64,000 nt of DNA, taken from contig OX485803.1 in assembly GCA_950295325.1 (NCBI GenBank), positions 8,058,001 through 8,122,000 of the forward strand, given 5' to 3'. The stretch comes from Polytrichum commune (lineage: Eukaryota > Streptophyta > Polytrichopsida > Polytrichales > Polytrichaceae). The notes beneath the pieces were generated by a model, which worked only from the letters and a program-made list of their open reading frames with translations, was not told where the DNA came from and ran no database searches. A program made the position numbers and the translations under genes. Of the stretch, positions 1 to 10,490 are shown in pieces (positions within the stretch are counted from its first letter, which is position 1; the number at the start of each line of letters is the position of its first letter).

Positions 1-229
1 ATCTTCACCATTAGGTGAACTTCTCTTCACCGGTGGACTTCTCCAGTGGACTTCTCCGCTAAACTTCTCCTCTAGGTGTTTAGACTTCAACCGGTCAAGA
101 CTCCTTAAGAAATATTTTATTGCCTTTAATTCTTCTCCGGCACATCCACCATTTGCCTCATATAACCATGCCTTGGCCAAGCATTCTTGACCGACCAGAG
201 GCCTTCTCCACTGTAGTGTAAACCGGCCC
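1..229. mobile_element. Right end of a Tourist-like (PIF/Harbinger-type) element, cut by the window start
   Basis: The segment ends in GTGTAAACCGGCCC followed by TTA at 230-232. This is the inverted form of the GGGCC..CTTTACAC terminus seen on the other Tourist-like elements in the window. Just inside the end is AGAGGCC, also shared with them. The left end lies outside the window, so neither the target duplication nor the length can be confirmed. No coding frame is visible. Confidence 0.5.
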
Positions 230-232
230 TTA

Positions 233-729
233 GTATTGAGCAGGTGTTAAGCATTGATTTTTGGCAATCTAGCAAGCACTTATATTGATCTTTAGGAAAT
301 ATGTATATATATATGTATTTATTTATTTATTTATTTATTTAAAACAATGTCCAATCATTTTACACCAAAGTGTTCAAATCAAGTCGGTATTTGAGTAAGA
401 CATGTTAACCTTATTACAAAAAAGAAGTTGTGAGCCGCCAACAAAGGATCACATCCATACATTTAGAAATCCCAAGAACACATATGGTTTTGCTACAATG
501 ATTTTTTTCTTTCAAATATACATTTTATTGAGAAACTTGACATTATTGGTTGAATTTACAAATATAGTGGGTTGGTGGAATTATAGAATATTGAAACGAA
601 GACCTCGAATTTATGCAAATGTGAAAATGTCCTAAGACGTAGACACTTCATGAGACACACATGATAATCATTTGTGAAATTTTATGATCAAGCACCATAA
701 CCTTTGCTACATGGCATGGGTTGACATTA
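233..729. other. AT-rich spacer, no gene seen
   Basis: The only structure noted is an ATTT microsatellite. A 77-codon open frame at 402-635 has no recognisable domain and a composition like the spacer, so I do not call it a gene. Confidence 0.5.
317..340. repeat. (ATTT)n microsatellite
   Basis: Six tandem ATTT units, preceded by a short TA run. Confidence 0.9.
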
Positions 730-1214
730 GGGGCGTTTCACACTATGGCTGAAGGTCAAGAGGCCGTCGATTTCCACAAATCAAATTGCAAAAAAGTAAG
801 AGTTTGGCCTCTCGACCCTTCACACTATGGCCAAAGCTCAAAGGCCATCGCAATTTAAAATGATTACTTTTTGAAGAAGGCGACAGACTCTCAAAGGAAG
901 TTTGGGTGGGATGGGAATAGAAACTCAAACTATGGTCGAGAGGCTGTTGGTTTTTTTTCATTAAAAAATCAATCATTGACAAGATCTAGGCCGTTAGATT
1001 GGAGAGGTTATTGTGAGCAAGGGATAAAGTTGGATGCTCCTTTGGGTTTGGACTTTAAGCTTGGCCTTTGGAAACTTCACACTATGCCTAGCTGAAGGCT
1101 CCACTTACTACATTTTATTGGCAATTTTCAACCCATTTCTTTAGACTCTCAACAAAGTTTGGCCACTCAATCCCACGGCCTCTTGACTTGGACGGCCATA
1201 GTGTGAAGCGACCC
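730..1214. mobile_element. Tourist-like MITE, about 485 bp, TTA target duplication
   Basis: The left end reads GGGGCGTTTCACACTATGGC. The reverse complement of the right end reads GGGTCGCTTCACACTATGGC. TTA flanks both ends (727-729 and 1215-1217), which is the 3-bp target duplication of PIF/Harbinger elements. The terminal motif TTCACACTATG recurs inside, near 821 and 1077, the same subterminal duplication seen in the other elements here. It encodes nothing, so it would depend on a transposase supplied in trans. Confidence 0.8.
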
Positions 1215-1217
1215 TTA

Positions 1218-2328
1218 GAATATTAATGCATGTGGATTTTGTCAATCATGAGCTATTTGAATCATACTCCAAAAATCCCTCTTGAACTTGATATTGTGGA
1301 GAAAGTTGACAACTTGCCTATTCATGTTCTACATGCTTTCATGGGATGCACCTATTCTCATGAAAATCTTACAACTTCTTCATAGGCACTTATTCAACTC
1401 AAACTTCTCATGAAAATTGTCTTGATTTAATCCACACCCATGGAAATCGGGTAAAGCATCAACTTCACCAAGTACGGCAAGTCTTTGTCAAATAGTTTGG
1501 GTGTCATGTGATGATAGAATGATTGTTTACCCGTTTCTTGGGGGAACATGGTCTCGAAAGGTTGCAATGATCTTTATCAATCTTTTTATGCACCTTTCAT
1601 TATATGGTGGATGCTCATCCAAGAAAAATGGAAGGTCAATCAATGCATGATCTATATTCATGATTTTCTATAAGTCCTCACCGGGTCTTAAAACCATGTG
1701 ATATATACATTTATGGGTTCAAAGCTTTGGCTATGTAAGCACATCATTATACATCAAGAAGAGAATTGAAAGACAATCATTTGTGACTTGAGGATCAATT
1801 TATAAAACTCGTGACTTTAGCATCAAACTTGTGACATCATAGTGTGCAATTGATTTCAACATACATTTGGTGAATGAAGTAATTTTATAAATGGTCATCT
1901 TGCACAAAATCGGTCCTTTGGAGGAGTCACATGGGGTTTGCGGCTGGGGGGTCACTCTCTTGTAGATATAATAGCCACATGTGATAACAATTTATTTTGC
2001 AAGGGGGGGGGGCTATGAAACAACGGACAAATTCATGTGATATTCCACATAATTTGTAAATATGATTTGAAACTACGTATTCTAATTTCTCATTTGAATT
2101 TTCAACCCCCTAAAATTAAAAAAACTGAATAGTTTTTTCATTAAAACTTGTTCGTCGCATTGCATTGTTTTGTCACGCTTGAACGTTGATTTACCCCCCC
2201 CCCCCCTTTCTCTTGTTTGGAGCTTTAAGTTCGCTACTTCCACCCAATATGAAAATGGGTATTGTTCCATTTGGTGTCATTAGTGTGAGGAGCCCCCACA
2301 AATATTTTGAAATTAAGAAAGATTGTAA
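1218..2328. other. Spacer, no gene seen
   Basis: AT-rich non-coding sequence with short poly-G (about 2004) and poly-C (about 2195) tracts. No open frame with recognisable protein content was found. Confidence 0.5.
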
Positions 2329-2486
2329 TAGCCCGCCCACACTTACATGTGCAGGCCATCAATGAACAATTCCTACCAGCAGGGGCCACTTCTAAAGTTG
2401 GGTTAGTAAGTGAAAACCCTTGGATGTAATCAATGCTAGTAGGAACCGTTCACTGGTGGCTTGCACCTGTAAGTGTGGGTGGGCTA
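2329..2486. repeat. Long hairpin: 51-bp inverted arms, small foldback MITE
   Basis: Arms 2331-2381 and 2434-2484 are near-perfect reverse complements, separated by a 52-base loop. The differences between the arms are almost all transitions, as expected from decay of an originally perfect palindrome. TA borders both ends, compatible with a TA target site. A transcript through it would form a stable stem of about 50 bp and could be a precursor of small RNAs; that is inference. Confidence 0.8.
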
Positions 2487-3375
2487 TAAGACGATGAGAA
2501 TGATTAATGGTAGGGAACTATTTAGCCGTGTGACAATGCTTTAGACAATCACAACTATTGGAAGGATGCATTGAAACTTCAAGGCCTTTGACGTGATATT
2601 TATTTTCTTGGCCAATATAGAGTTGCCTGCCTTTTATTTTCTTTGGTAATTTAACATGGTCTTCCATGTTGTCGCTTTTATCTTGAAACATAGTCCCAAT
2701 ATAGGAACTTACTACAGCTTACTTGAACACATTATAGAATATGCGGACAAGGTAGGAAGGAGAAATCCAAGGCAGGCACAATTGAGCCATTAACTTTCAT
2801 GACATATGTAGTAGGTAAACAATTTGCACATTATTTTTCAGTGAATTAGAAGGTAGCATGCAGTCATTCATCCAAGTATTCCCCACCCTTCGAGCTATTG
2901 GAGCTCTACACCTTTCACACCGTATGTAAGGTAGAAATAAGTTGATTTTGCTAGAACTAGTGGCTTGAAATTTTGTGCAATATTTTTCAGAGACGGAGAA
3001 GAGGAAATGATGAGGAATGTGAGTTGTTTCATAATTTGATTCCTTGTAAATAATAAGTTACATTTCTTCAAAGAGGCAAGTAAGTCAAACCCCCTACTTG
3101 TACATTAGAGTCTTCCTAATCTAAACATCAAAATATTCTACTCTGCATACAAAGACACACAAAACGGCTAGCTTAATGGCACCCAAAAGTGGTCGCAAGT
3201 GGTGTGAAACAACACCTTTATGGCCAATCATTGCATCCTATCTAGCAATGCATCCTTTTCGGGCCACCACTTTTCCAATTAGCAATTTTGGGTCCGCATA
3301 AGAATCATTATACCCCTAGTCTAGTGCACCACTCGAAGTGGTTGGATCTCTCAATAATTGCTTGGTGTAAGAAAA
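2487..3375. other. Spacer, no gene seen
   Basis: AT-rich sequence with no convincing reading frame, RNA gene or recognisable repeat boundary. Confidence 0.45.
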
Positions 3376-3762
3376 CTACATTGATTATCCCAATTAGTGA
3401 GGGTGGTACTAATTCCCAAAGCACGCATTGTTTAGCCTAATCTCTAAGCTATTGTTTATTATTAAGTTACACTAAATCCATGAATACATGAACATTTATC
3501 AAAGATTTCAAGAAAATTAAAACATGCTCTAAGTTATTATTATTATTATGATAACACTTGCATGTTAGTGCGAAGTGTTGGTACTTTTAGTGATTAGTGT
3601 TTCTAGGAATAGTGTTTTTAGGGAATAATGCCAAGACGAACAAAGCCTCCTAGATCTTTTGGTGGCATTGGCTTCGTAGCATAAAGAAGATTTAGTATCA
3701 CCTTCACTAATTTCCCACACTCGCAATCAACCCTCCCTCGCTAATTGGGATAATCGGTGTAG
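3376..3762. mobile_element. Small inverted-repeat element (CTACA..TGTAG ends), about 387 bp
   Basis: 31-bp terminal repeats occur at 3376-3406 and, inverted, at 3732-3762. They share CTACA, GATTATCCCAATTAG and GAGGG with about four mismatches. The interior has no open frame. No clear target duplication is visible, so the superfamily is uncertain; the CTACA start recalls the CTACAC family at 43.3 and 45.9 kb. Confidence 0.6.
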
Positions 3763-5750
3763 CACGAACATAGTATAGATAGGTATTGGTAACTTTTGCA
3801 AAAACACAATTAGTCCGTTCTTTTTTTAAGAAAAAAACTTTCTAGAGAAGGAAAAAATGAAAATCAAGGTCCTTGTTTGTGAGCTTTAATGTCAAATGGC
3901 AAGCTGTAGTCAAATGGTTTAAATGCGTAGTATTCTCCTACCTACCAAAAACTAATTTAAGGGGTATGAACCAAATAGAATGAACATTGAATCATCCACA
4001 TAACATAATCACCTTTCCATTTGCATTGTAGTGATACTAGAGCAGAGGTGTCCATGATCAATCACTTCTTCTTTTGGTTTCAATTCATTTGGCATTGGTT
4101 GGGTCTTCTGTCTTAAAAATAAAATTGAAAAATGATCAATCACTTCATAGATTATGCGCCAAATCTGGAGAAGCATAAGGCAGTGCAATTTTTGTTTCCA
4201 TATAGGAAGATAGTAATTAAGAGAACTATAAATTTTTTTAGTAAGTTTATTTTGTTTTATTGAAATTAATGTGAGTTGTTGAAGCCAAAAGTTGACCCGA
4301 ACTTATAACTAATGTCTTCATTTTGTCTTAATTTTTCATTCCTCCTTGTTTTAACACTCAAACCAAGGACATGTGGCATGACACTATTGGTTCTGGCCCA
4401 ATCGAAATTCCATCCAAGCCTAATCAAATTATGGCACCCATAGGTTTCCGACGGGGCCTTGATCGGAAACAGATGCCTCTACTCTACACAATCTACCAAA
4501 TAATGATATGAAATCTATACCAACTCATGCAAATCACAATGTTACATTGATGTGATTGCACTTGAAAGTCATGTTGAGTTTTTCTTTAGATTTCTTACAT
4601 GTTCTTGAAGGCACATTCTTCTAAATTGATTTTGTAGATGTGGACTCCTATTGGACAAGCAAGCAGTACACCTACAAATGATGATGTTCTATAAGATTTA
4701 TGCGCAAAACATAATTTGGAGTCAACTTATAAGATAAAAGCCGTTGACAAAAATGGGTTAAGCGTTGCGGCTTCGTAACATTCTTTATTTGAGTTTGTAT
4801 GTTGGGTGGGGCCAGGAATAAGCCACATTCTATTTGAAATTATACTATGTTTATTCTCACAACATAGCATTACACTGGCATATTCAAGTTAAAAACTTGG
4901 ATGAAGCAATATATTTATATTATTTGAATGGAACAAGTGATATCAATTGAACAATGTTATATTGTCCACATAGGAATCTTTAATTTCCAATACCAATCTT
5001 GGGTACATGCATCCACCAAGGGCCAAACCCATTTTTTAACATCGGTGTGGGTTTTTTATTGAGAAAAGGTTGATCCACTTGATTGTTTTGTGGATACAAC
5101 TAGAAGTGGGTGGGAGTGCAAAGTAGTTGCCAGATTCCCCATGTCTACTCTTTAAAGCCCCAATCCTGATATTTTAGGAATCACATGCCGATATTTTAGG
5201 TCAAGTTTGGGAAAGCTTGAGCATAAACAAATTACCATGCATTTTGGTAGGAAAATAGACTTCCCCACGAGCTTTCACTCACAACATCTTCACCCGTTTG
5301 CAATAAGGTTGCATGCAACATTTATGTCCCAGGAGTAACCTAAACATGCACCCACCAATTGACCACTACCACAACCTTACCATTAACCGGGGTTGCAATA
5401 AGCTCTCATGTCCCGATCACAGCATGTCTGGTCATGGCTGTGAAATTGCTGGGGATTATGTTTAAAAATAGATGTTGGCCCACCACTTTTCACACCTATT
5501 ACAGTCGGAGATGCTCACGAATGGTGCCAGAAGTGGCTGGTACGATCAACCCCTCAAGCCGCAACCTTGAGGCAATATTGTGGGGTTTCACAAGGCTCCT
5601 TGAAGCTCAAACATGTCAGAGAAGGAGAACTCGAGCCCTTGCCCCCAATAATCTCCCACAAACCCAAGCCTGCCATAATGCGGCGATCTAAAGGGGAAAA
5701 TTTTGTGGCAACAAAGTCATACATATTAATTTTATGATATCCAGTCACTT
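3763..5750. other. Spacer, no gene seen
   Basis: AT-rich. An open frame of 110 codons at 5359-5691 has no domain I recognise and is not supported as a gene. Confidence 0.45.
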
Positions 5751-5754
5751 CAAC

Positions 5755-6490
5755 CTAATAACAAAATGATGTTTTTTGGGGTGAGAGTACAAGATGTTTG
5801 GAACAATAAGCAACCTGGAATGACTGCAAAGTGAACGACAAGAGATTGGGAGATGAAGTGGGGAGCATCAAGCGATGTGTCCAACTTTCATGAGATCTAA
5901 CTAAATGCAAAGGCGCTCGATGATGAAGATCTCATTCACGAATGTCATCAATTGTATAAATTGAAGCATCCCAAGTATTTGGATGTTCGGTATGAACATT
6001 ATTGGCATATCTTGAGAGAGGTACCGGGTTGAGCGGAGCTCCATAATGATTCGACGAAGACTTCCAAATGACTCAAGTGGAAGATGTTTGCAATATTTTG
6101 GGTGCTCCAAAAGATTCTGCAATTAAAAATTTTAAAAAGAAGAAAAAAAGACAAAAAAAAGCTATGTTGCAAAACATTCATATTTGGGCACACAAGCAAG
6201 TTGGCAAGTGAACACCTCGCCAAATCAATACCTATTGGGTGTCAAGAAAGCTAAAGAATAATTGGCAAATGAGAGGACTCGAGAGCAAGCGACACTTGCA
6301 CAAGCTCAAGCTTCATTAGAGATGGCATAAACGACTCACATGAAGACCCACATTTTGCAAGACACCGTCACACAACAATTTTTTGGAATCAATATTGGTG
6401 ACATGTCGGATCTTATGACACAAGAGTATTGTACACCTCAAAGCGAGATGAAAAAACTAGCAAAATTAAAGGAGAGATTGACATAACCGA
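5755..6490 (+). pseudogene. Relic of a transposon-type Myb/SANT-like protein gene
   Basis: In one forward frame with several stops the sequence reads like the C-terminal half of the plant Myb/SANT-like family that accompanies PIF-type transposons. Pieces include RDWEMKWG, then DDEDLIHECHQLYK, then YEHYWHILREVPG, then PIGCQESKEQLANER, then a charged coiled-coil-like tail. In intact relatives these correspond to the helix region after the trihelix DNA-binding part, the aromatic HxWxILR segment, and the 'GCKKAKE' segment. Stops and frame changes show it is dead. The intact PIF element lies just downstream, at 6601, so it may have inserted next to or within this older copy. The identification is from remembered family patterns only. 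Confidence 0.5.
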
Positions 6491-7095
6491 ATTTCATACT
6501 TGTCAAGACAATCATGCCATTTAATCCTCTTCCTTAATCACATCCTACTCATCATGCTCAATCACCTCCTACTCATCATAACACTCCTTGTCCAATATAA
6601 GGGCCGCTTTACACCTAGAGGCCGGGCCAATTTGTTGTATAAGAGGCTTGAAATCCTCGCTTGTGATTGGTCAAAAGGCTGAAATCAGCCCGAACCCCTT
6701 CACACCTAGAGGCCGGGCCGATTTGGTGGTATGAATTTTTTAATCAAAAAATGAATGGTCTGACACGGCCCGAGCTCACTCAAATGGGTGCACCGAAAAT
6801 GGAAGGCCAATTCATGGCCTAGGGGCCAATGTCAAATTTTAATAATAAAATATTTTTTCCAATAAAATATATATTTTTAAGCAAAACAGCTCCGTTGGAT
6901 TATGTGGAAATCTGAACGGCTCTTATGGTTCATCGTGACTTCATCCTCTCTTCTCTATCTCTCTCTGTCTCTTTTCCTTAGAGTTTTTCTTGTTGGATTT
7001 TTTTTGCGCTTGCAAGATTGTTGCTACCGTTTCTAGGGTTAGCATGGAGGGGTCTTTAGAGAGGAGTGGATGGAATTCTAGTGAAGTGTGAGGCG

Positions 7096-8285
7096 ATGCA
7101 AAGGTATCAAAGTGCTGAAGCTCATGTTTTCCAACCCTATCAAGCTCCTCTACAAGAACATGGAAGTAGTGTAGGGGTTCCCGAAATTTTTCAACCACTT
7201 TGTGGAAATCATATTTTTCCTCCGCCTCCGTTGATTATAAACATGTGTGCAAGTAATTTGAAGAGAAAGACTACGGAAGAGATTAGGGATGAGGATGTCC
7301 AGATTTTAGCTCCTTTAGCACCGAAGAAAAAAAGAATCGCAACTTCAAAAAAGCCTCGGAAAAAGAACGTGAAGGAGGTGGAAGAAGATGAAGAACTCGG
7401 ATCAAAGAACTGGAGGGATCGCGATGTGGAGACAATGATTGCAATGCGCGGTGAGATGGAACCTGAATTTTTGAAGAACGCAAAGAAACAAGGTAAGATT
7501 TTTGCAACCCTAAAATTTTTGAAAAAAAAAATTCTGATTTCAGATTTGGCCAATTTGGCCTTGGCCTTGGCCTCTCACCCCCGAGCCCCCCCAGGGCTTG
7601 GGTCAAGCCTTGGGAGAGCAAGTTGTGGGTGCTAAGGTTTGATCCTTCCACCTCTCACACGCGAGAAGAGGTATCCATCGGAGTACCAACTCTACATTCC
7701 TTTTCACCGTGTCCACTTTGTCTCATATGTAGTAATTAAACTAGAATCATTCCTGTAATTTATCATCCTTATGACGCTCTCATGTTATGTGTAGGGGTGG
7801 ATACATGGTTGAAATTGCATGTTCGTCTGTTTGCAATAATTCCTGGACTGAACCGAACTTCCGAGGGTTGCAAAAAAAAATTGAATACCTTGTACAAGTT
7901 GTACAAAGAAGGCAAGCTAGCAAATGGAATTTCAGGATCAGATCGTCATGCTTGTAAGTTCTATGATTCTTTTGATCAGTGGTGGCATCAAACTGGAACT
8001 GTAATGAAGCATGTGACATCATCTGCTAGCGATTCTATTAGTGTCGAAGATAACACCATAGGCAATGAGAATGATTTGCATTCAAATGACACTCCAATTC
8101 CATCTATGACAGCGACTCCAAATTCAACAATAAAAGTGGACAAGAGGAATTTTCAAGAGCGATGCTATGGAGTTTTTGTACAAATGGCCGAAAACAGTTC
8201 AGTCATGCTGAAGAATTTTGAGAAAACCAATGCTTTATTAGAAAGGGTAGACCGCCAAATGGATAGGCTTATAGACAAACTTTAG
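7096..8285 (+). CDS. PIF/Harbinger ORF1: Myb/SANT-like (trihelix) DNA-binding protein
   Basis: Two exons, 7096-7492 and 7795-8285, joined by a GT-AG intron in phase 1, give about 295 aa. I start at the first ATG in frame; the frame is open slightly further up but without an ATG. The N-terminal third is proline- and lysine-rich with a basic stretch (KKKRIATSKKPRKK), a likely nuclear signal. The SANT/trihelix fold spans the splice junction: NWRDRDVETMIAMRG, then WLKLHVRL, then SEGCKKKLNTLYKLYK, ending FYDSFDQWW. A C-terminal helix (LLERVDRQMDRLIDKL) suits dimerisation or transposase contact. In this superfamily ORF1 helps the transposase enter the nucleus and bind the ends. The frame is intact, unlike its partner on the opposite strand. 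Confidence 0.85.
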
Positions 8286-8384
8286 AACTAATCATCTTCC
8301 AAATCAGATGCATCATGGTTACGAAAGAAGAGAAATTTTCCCTCCATCCTCAAATGGGCTTCCCAAAAAAATTGAGCTAGTAAT

Positions 8385-9706
8385 TCATATGTTTGTATTG
8401 CTTGCACCAGCAAGTTTTTTAATCCTTGTTTCTTTGTCTTTTTTTGTTTCGACAACTTCCGCACTTTCATCTTCATCTTCATCTTCTCCTAAATCTTCAA
8501 ATGCATTTACCATAGTTTCTTCAAGGTCTTCAATTTGCATGGTTCCTGCTTCAACCTTGTCCATTTTCAGGTATCTCCTCCTCTCTTTTGCAACTTGTGT
8601 AGCTGCCATAAATATATCTACATTTTCTAGCTGTCCAAATTGATTTATACTCTCTCTATGCATGATTATTTCTCCTTCTTTTGCCCATTCATCATCAAAT
8701 TTGTCTCGGTGTACTATGCACAAGTTGTGAAGACAAATGCAAGTAGTAACCAAATTAGGTACATGTCGGAGAGGCATGTCAATTCTTTTCAATAGTATCT
8801 TCCACCTCCCTTTCAATATGCCAAAAGTTCTTTCTACTGTCATTCTTGTTGATGATTGGATGAAATTCCAATGCGCCTTTGCTCTAGGTAATCCATTTTT
8901 TTCACTTTTGAAAAGAGAGTAGAACCATGGTCTCATTGGATAAGCAACATCACCCATAAGTTTGTAAGGTAATAACTCACATTTCATCATTTTTTTCCCA
9001 ATATCTGAATTTTGGAACAAAGTCCATCATGGCAACGCCCAGCCCATCCAAAATCATAATCCCAAAACCTACATTTGCTATCCACTACACCTTGAAGTAG
9101 AGCTGAATAGAAACCTTTTCTACAATAATATGAAGTAGGATCTATAGGAGGAGCAATGATAGGTATATGACTACCATCAACCGCTTCAATTACATAAGGT
9201 AATCCCCTAAGCTCCTCAAACTCGGCTGCAATTCTATTCAATGTAGCTTTAGATTGTTTCTCAATTACTAGTGATTTTAAATGTTTTTCAATTGCTGCAC
9301 AAAACTCCCTTACAATGATAGATGCAGTACTTTCATGAATTCCATAAGTTTCAGCACAACCGCGTAATGAATTACCACTACTAAGTCTATTCAAAGAAAG
9401 AGCAATCCAGTTTCTAAGAGGAATGGATGCTCTAAAATTTGTATCCTTACGACTTAATGATGGAGATAAGACACCGCACAAATAATCAAAAGTTTCGGGA
9501 AGTAACCTTGTATGTGGTTTGAATAACTTAACCGAGTAACATCCAAATAACAATCTATCCGCAAAAATAGTACTCCGGTCATACATCCAAATACTCCGTG
9601 TCCTCCTAGACGTACTACTCTCCACAACCATCGTAGCAAAAACGATTGTCATGGCAGCATAATGATCATGCAAAGCAATTTTTTGCAAAATTGCAACAAC
9701 CGCCAT
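8385..9706 (-). pseudogene. PIF/Harbinger DDE transposase, broken by one frameshift
   Basis: Reading from ATG at 9706, the first part (to about 9026) contains a helix-turn-helix-like region (LRGCAETYGIHESTASIIVR) and the first catalytic Asp in VDGSHI (residue 177). The second part, in another frame down to the stop at 8385, has the second Asp in GDVAYPMRPW and the Glu in VERTFGILKGRW, followed by LHNLC and an acidic tail. This completes a DDE_Tnp_4-type triad. The frame breaks right after GRCHD, near 9025/9026. Relatives carry a Trp codon there, and one base appears to be missing. All other parts are in order, so the loss is recent or an assembly error. The role is cut-and-paste transposition at TWA targets. 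Confidence 0.88.
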
Positions 9707-10000
9707 AACATGTCACACGGCCATGAAGAACACAAGAGCAACTAAAATCTTCCGTCTACGTTCATCCATCTTGTACAAATGACAATGAAAAGAAAGAAAG
9801 AGGGGCTAAAATTTTCCTAAATTTATTGAATCGGCTTGGCTTCTTGGCCCAAGGGCCTTTACATATGGGAAAATTGGCCCCCGTTATAATCTTATTATAA
9901 TGTGTAGTAGAGGCCGGCCTCCAACCCAAAAAAGGCTCAAATTTTGTGCAATCGGCCTCAAGGAAAATTGGCCCGGCCTCTAGGTGTAAAGCGGCCCTAA

Positions 10001-10474
10001 GGATCAACCCAATTGAAGTGGGTGACGACATTGTTTTAGAAGAAAATGTAATATAAAATGATAAGCATGAGAATAATTATGATCATGATCAAGGATGTGA
10101 GAGATGCTATTCGGGAGAGGAAGTTTGTTCTCTCCACACGTGGTTTGAGGAGTCATTCATTGAAGAAAAACAAGACACTTAATTTAGGGGTGACAGTTAT
10201 GTCAAAGCTCAACGAGGTTGTCATAGCATCATGTGTATTCATTTGACATGAATGGTAGCTTGTTTTTATATTTTAGGTTTTTTTTTGGTATTCTTGTACA
10301 ATCTTTTGCAACATATCAAATACTTTAGCATTGGGTAGGCAAATGTACGAAAAAATAACATTTGCTCACATTTTGTTCCAAAATGATAATATCCAACAAT
10401 TTTCTCTCTAATTTCTTAGTTGTTTGTGTATTTTCATGTCTGATTGCTTCATTATGCTCACAACTAGTTATAGA
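10001..10474. other. Flank between the PIF element and the LINE, no gene seen
   Basis: AT-rich. Forward frames carry scattered stops. Weak acidic and basic stretches at 10010-10240 might continue the relic gene interrupted upstream, but this is not demonstrable. Confidence 0.35.
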
Positions 10475-10490
10475 TTGTTGCATGCCTTTC
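10475..10490 (+). repeat. LINE target-site duplication, left copy (16 bp)
   Basis: TTGTTGCATGCCTTTC, identical to 13860-13875. It marks the insertion point of the LINE. Confidence 0.9.

Larger units (their letters stand above)
6601..9997. mobile_element. Complete PIF/Harbinger DNA transposon, 3,397 bp
   Basis: Terminal inverted repeats of 33 bp are identical: 6601-6633 begins GGGCCGCTTTACACCTAGAG and 9965-9997 is its exact reverse complement. TAA flanks both ends (6598-6600 and 9998-10000), the 3-bp duplication typical of PIF/Harbinger. A second copy of the terminal motif lies inside the left end near 6705. The element carries the two genes expected of the family, arranged tail to tail: a Myb/SANT-like protein on + and a DDE transposase on -. 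Perfect terminal repeats imply a fairly recent insertion, yet the transposase has a frameshift, so this copy is probably non-autonomous. Confidence 0.92.

Noticed and set aside
7209-7651. Reverse frames of 114 and 122 codons opposite PIF ORF1
   Set aside because: Antisense to the basic, charged region of ORF1; rich in Phe and Ser with no domain.
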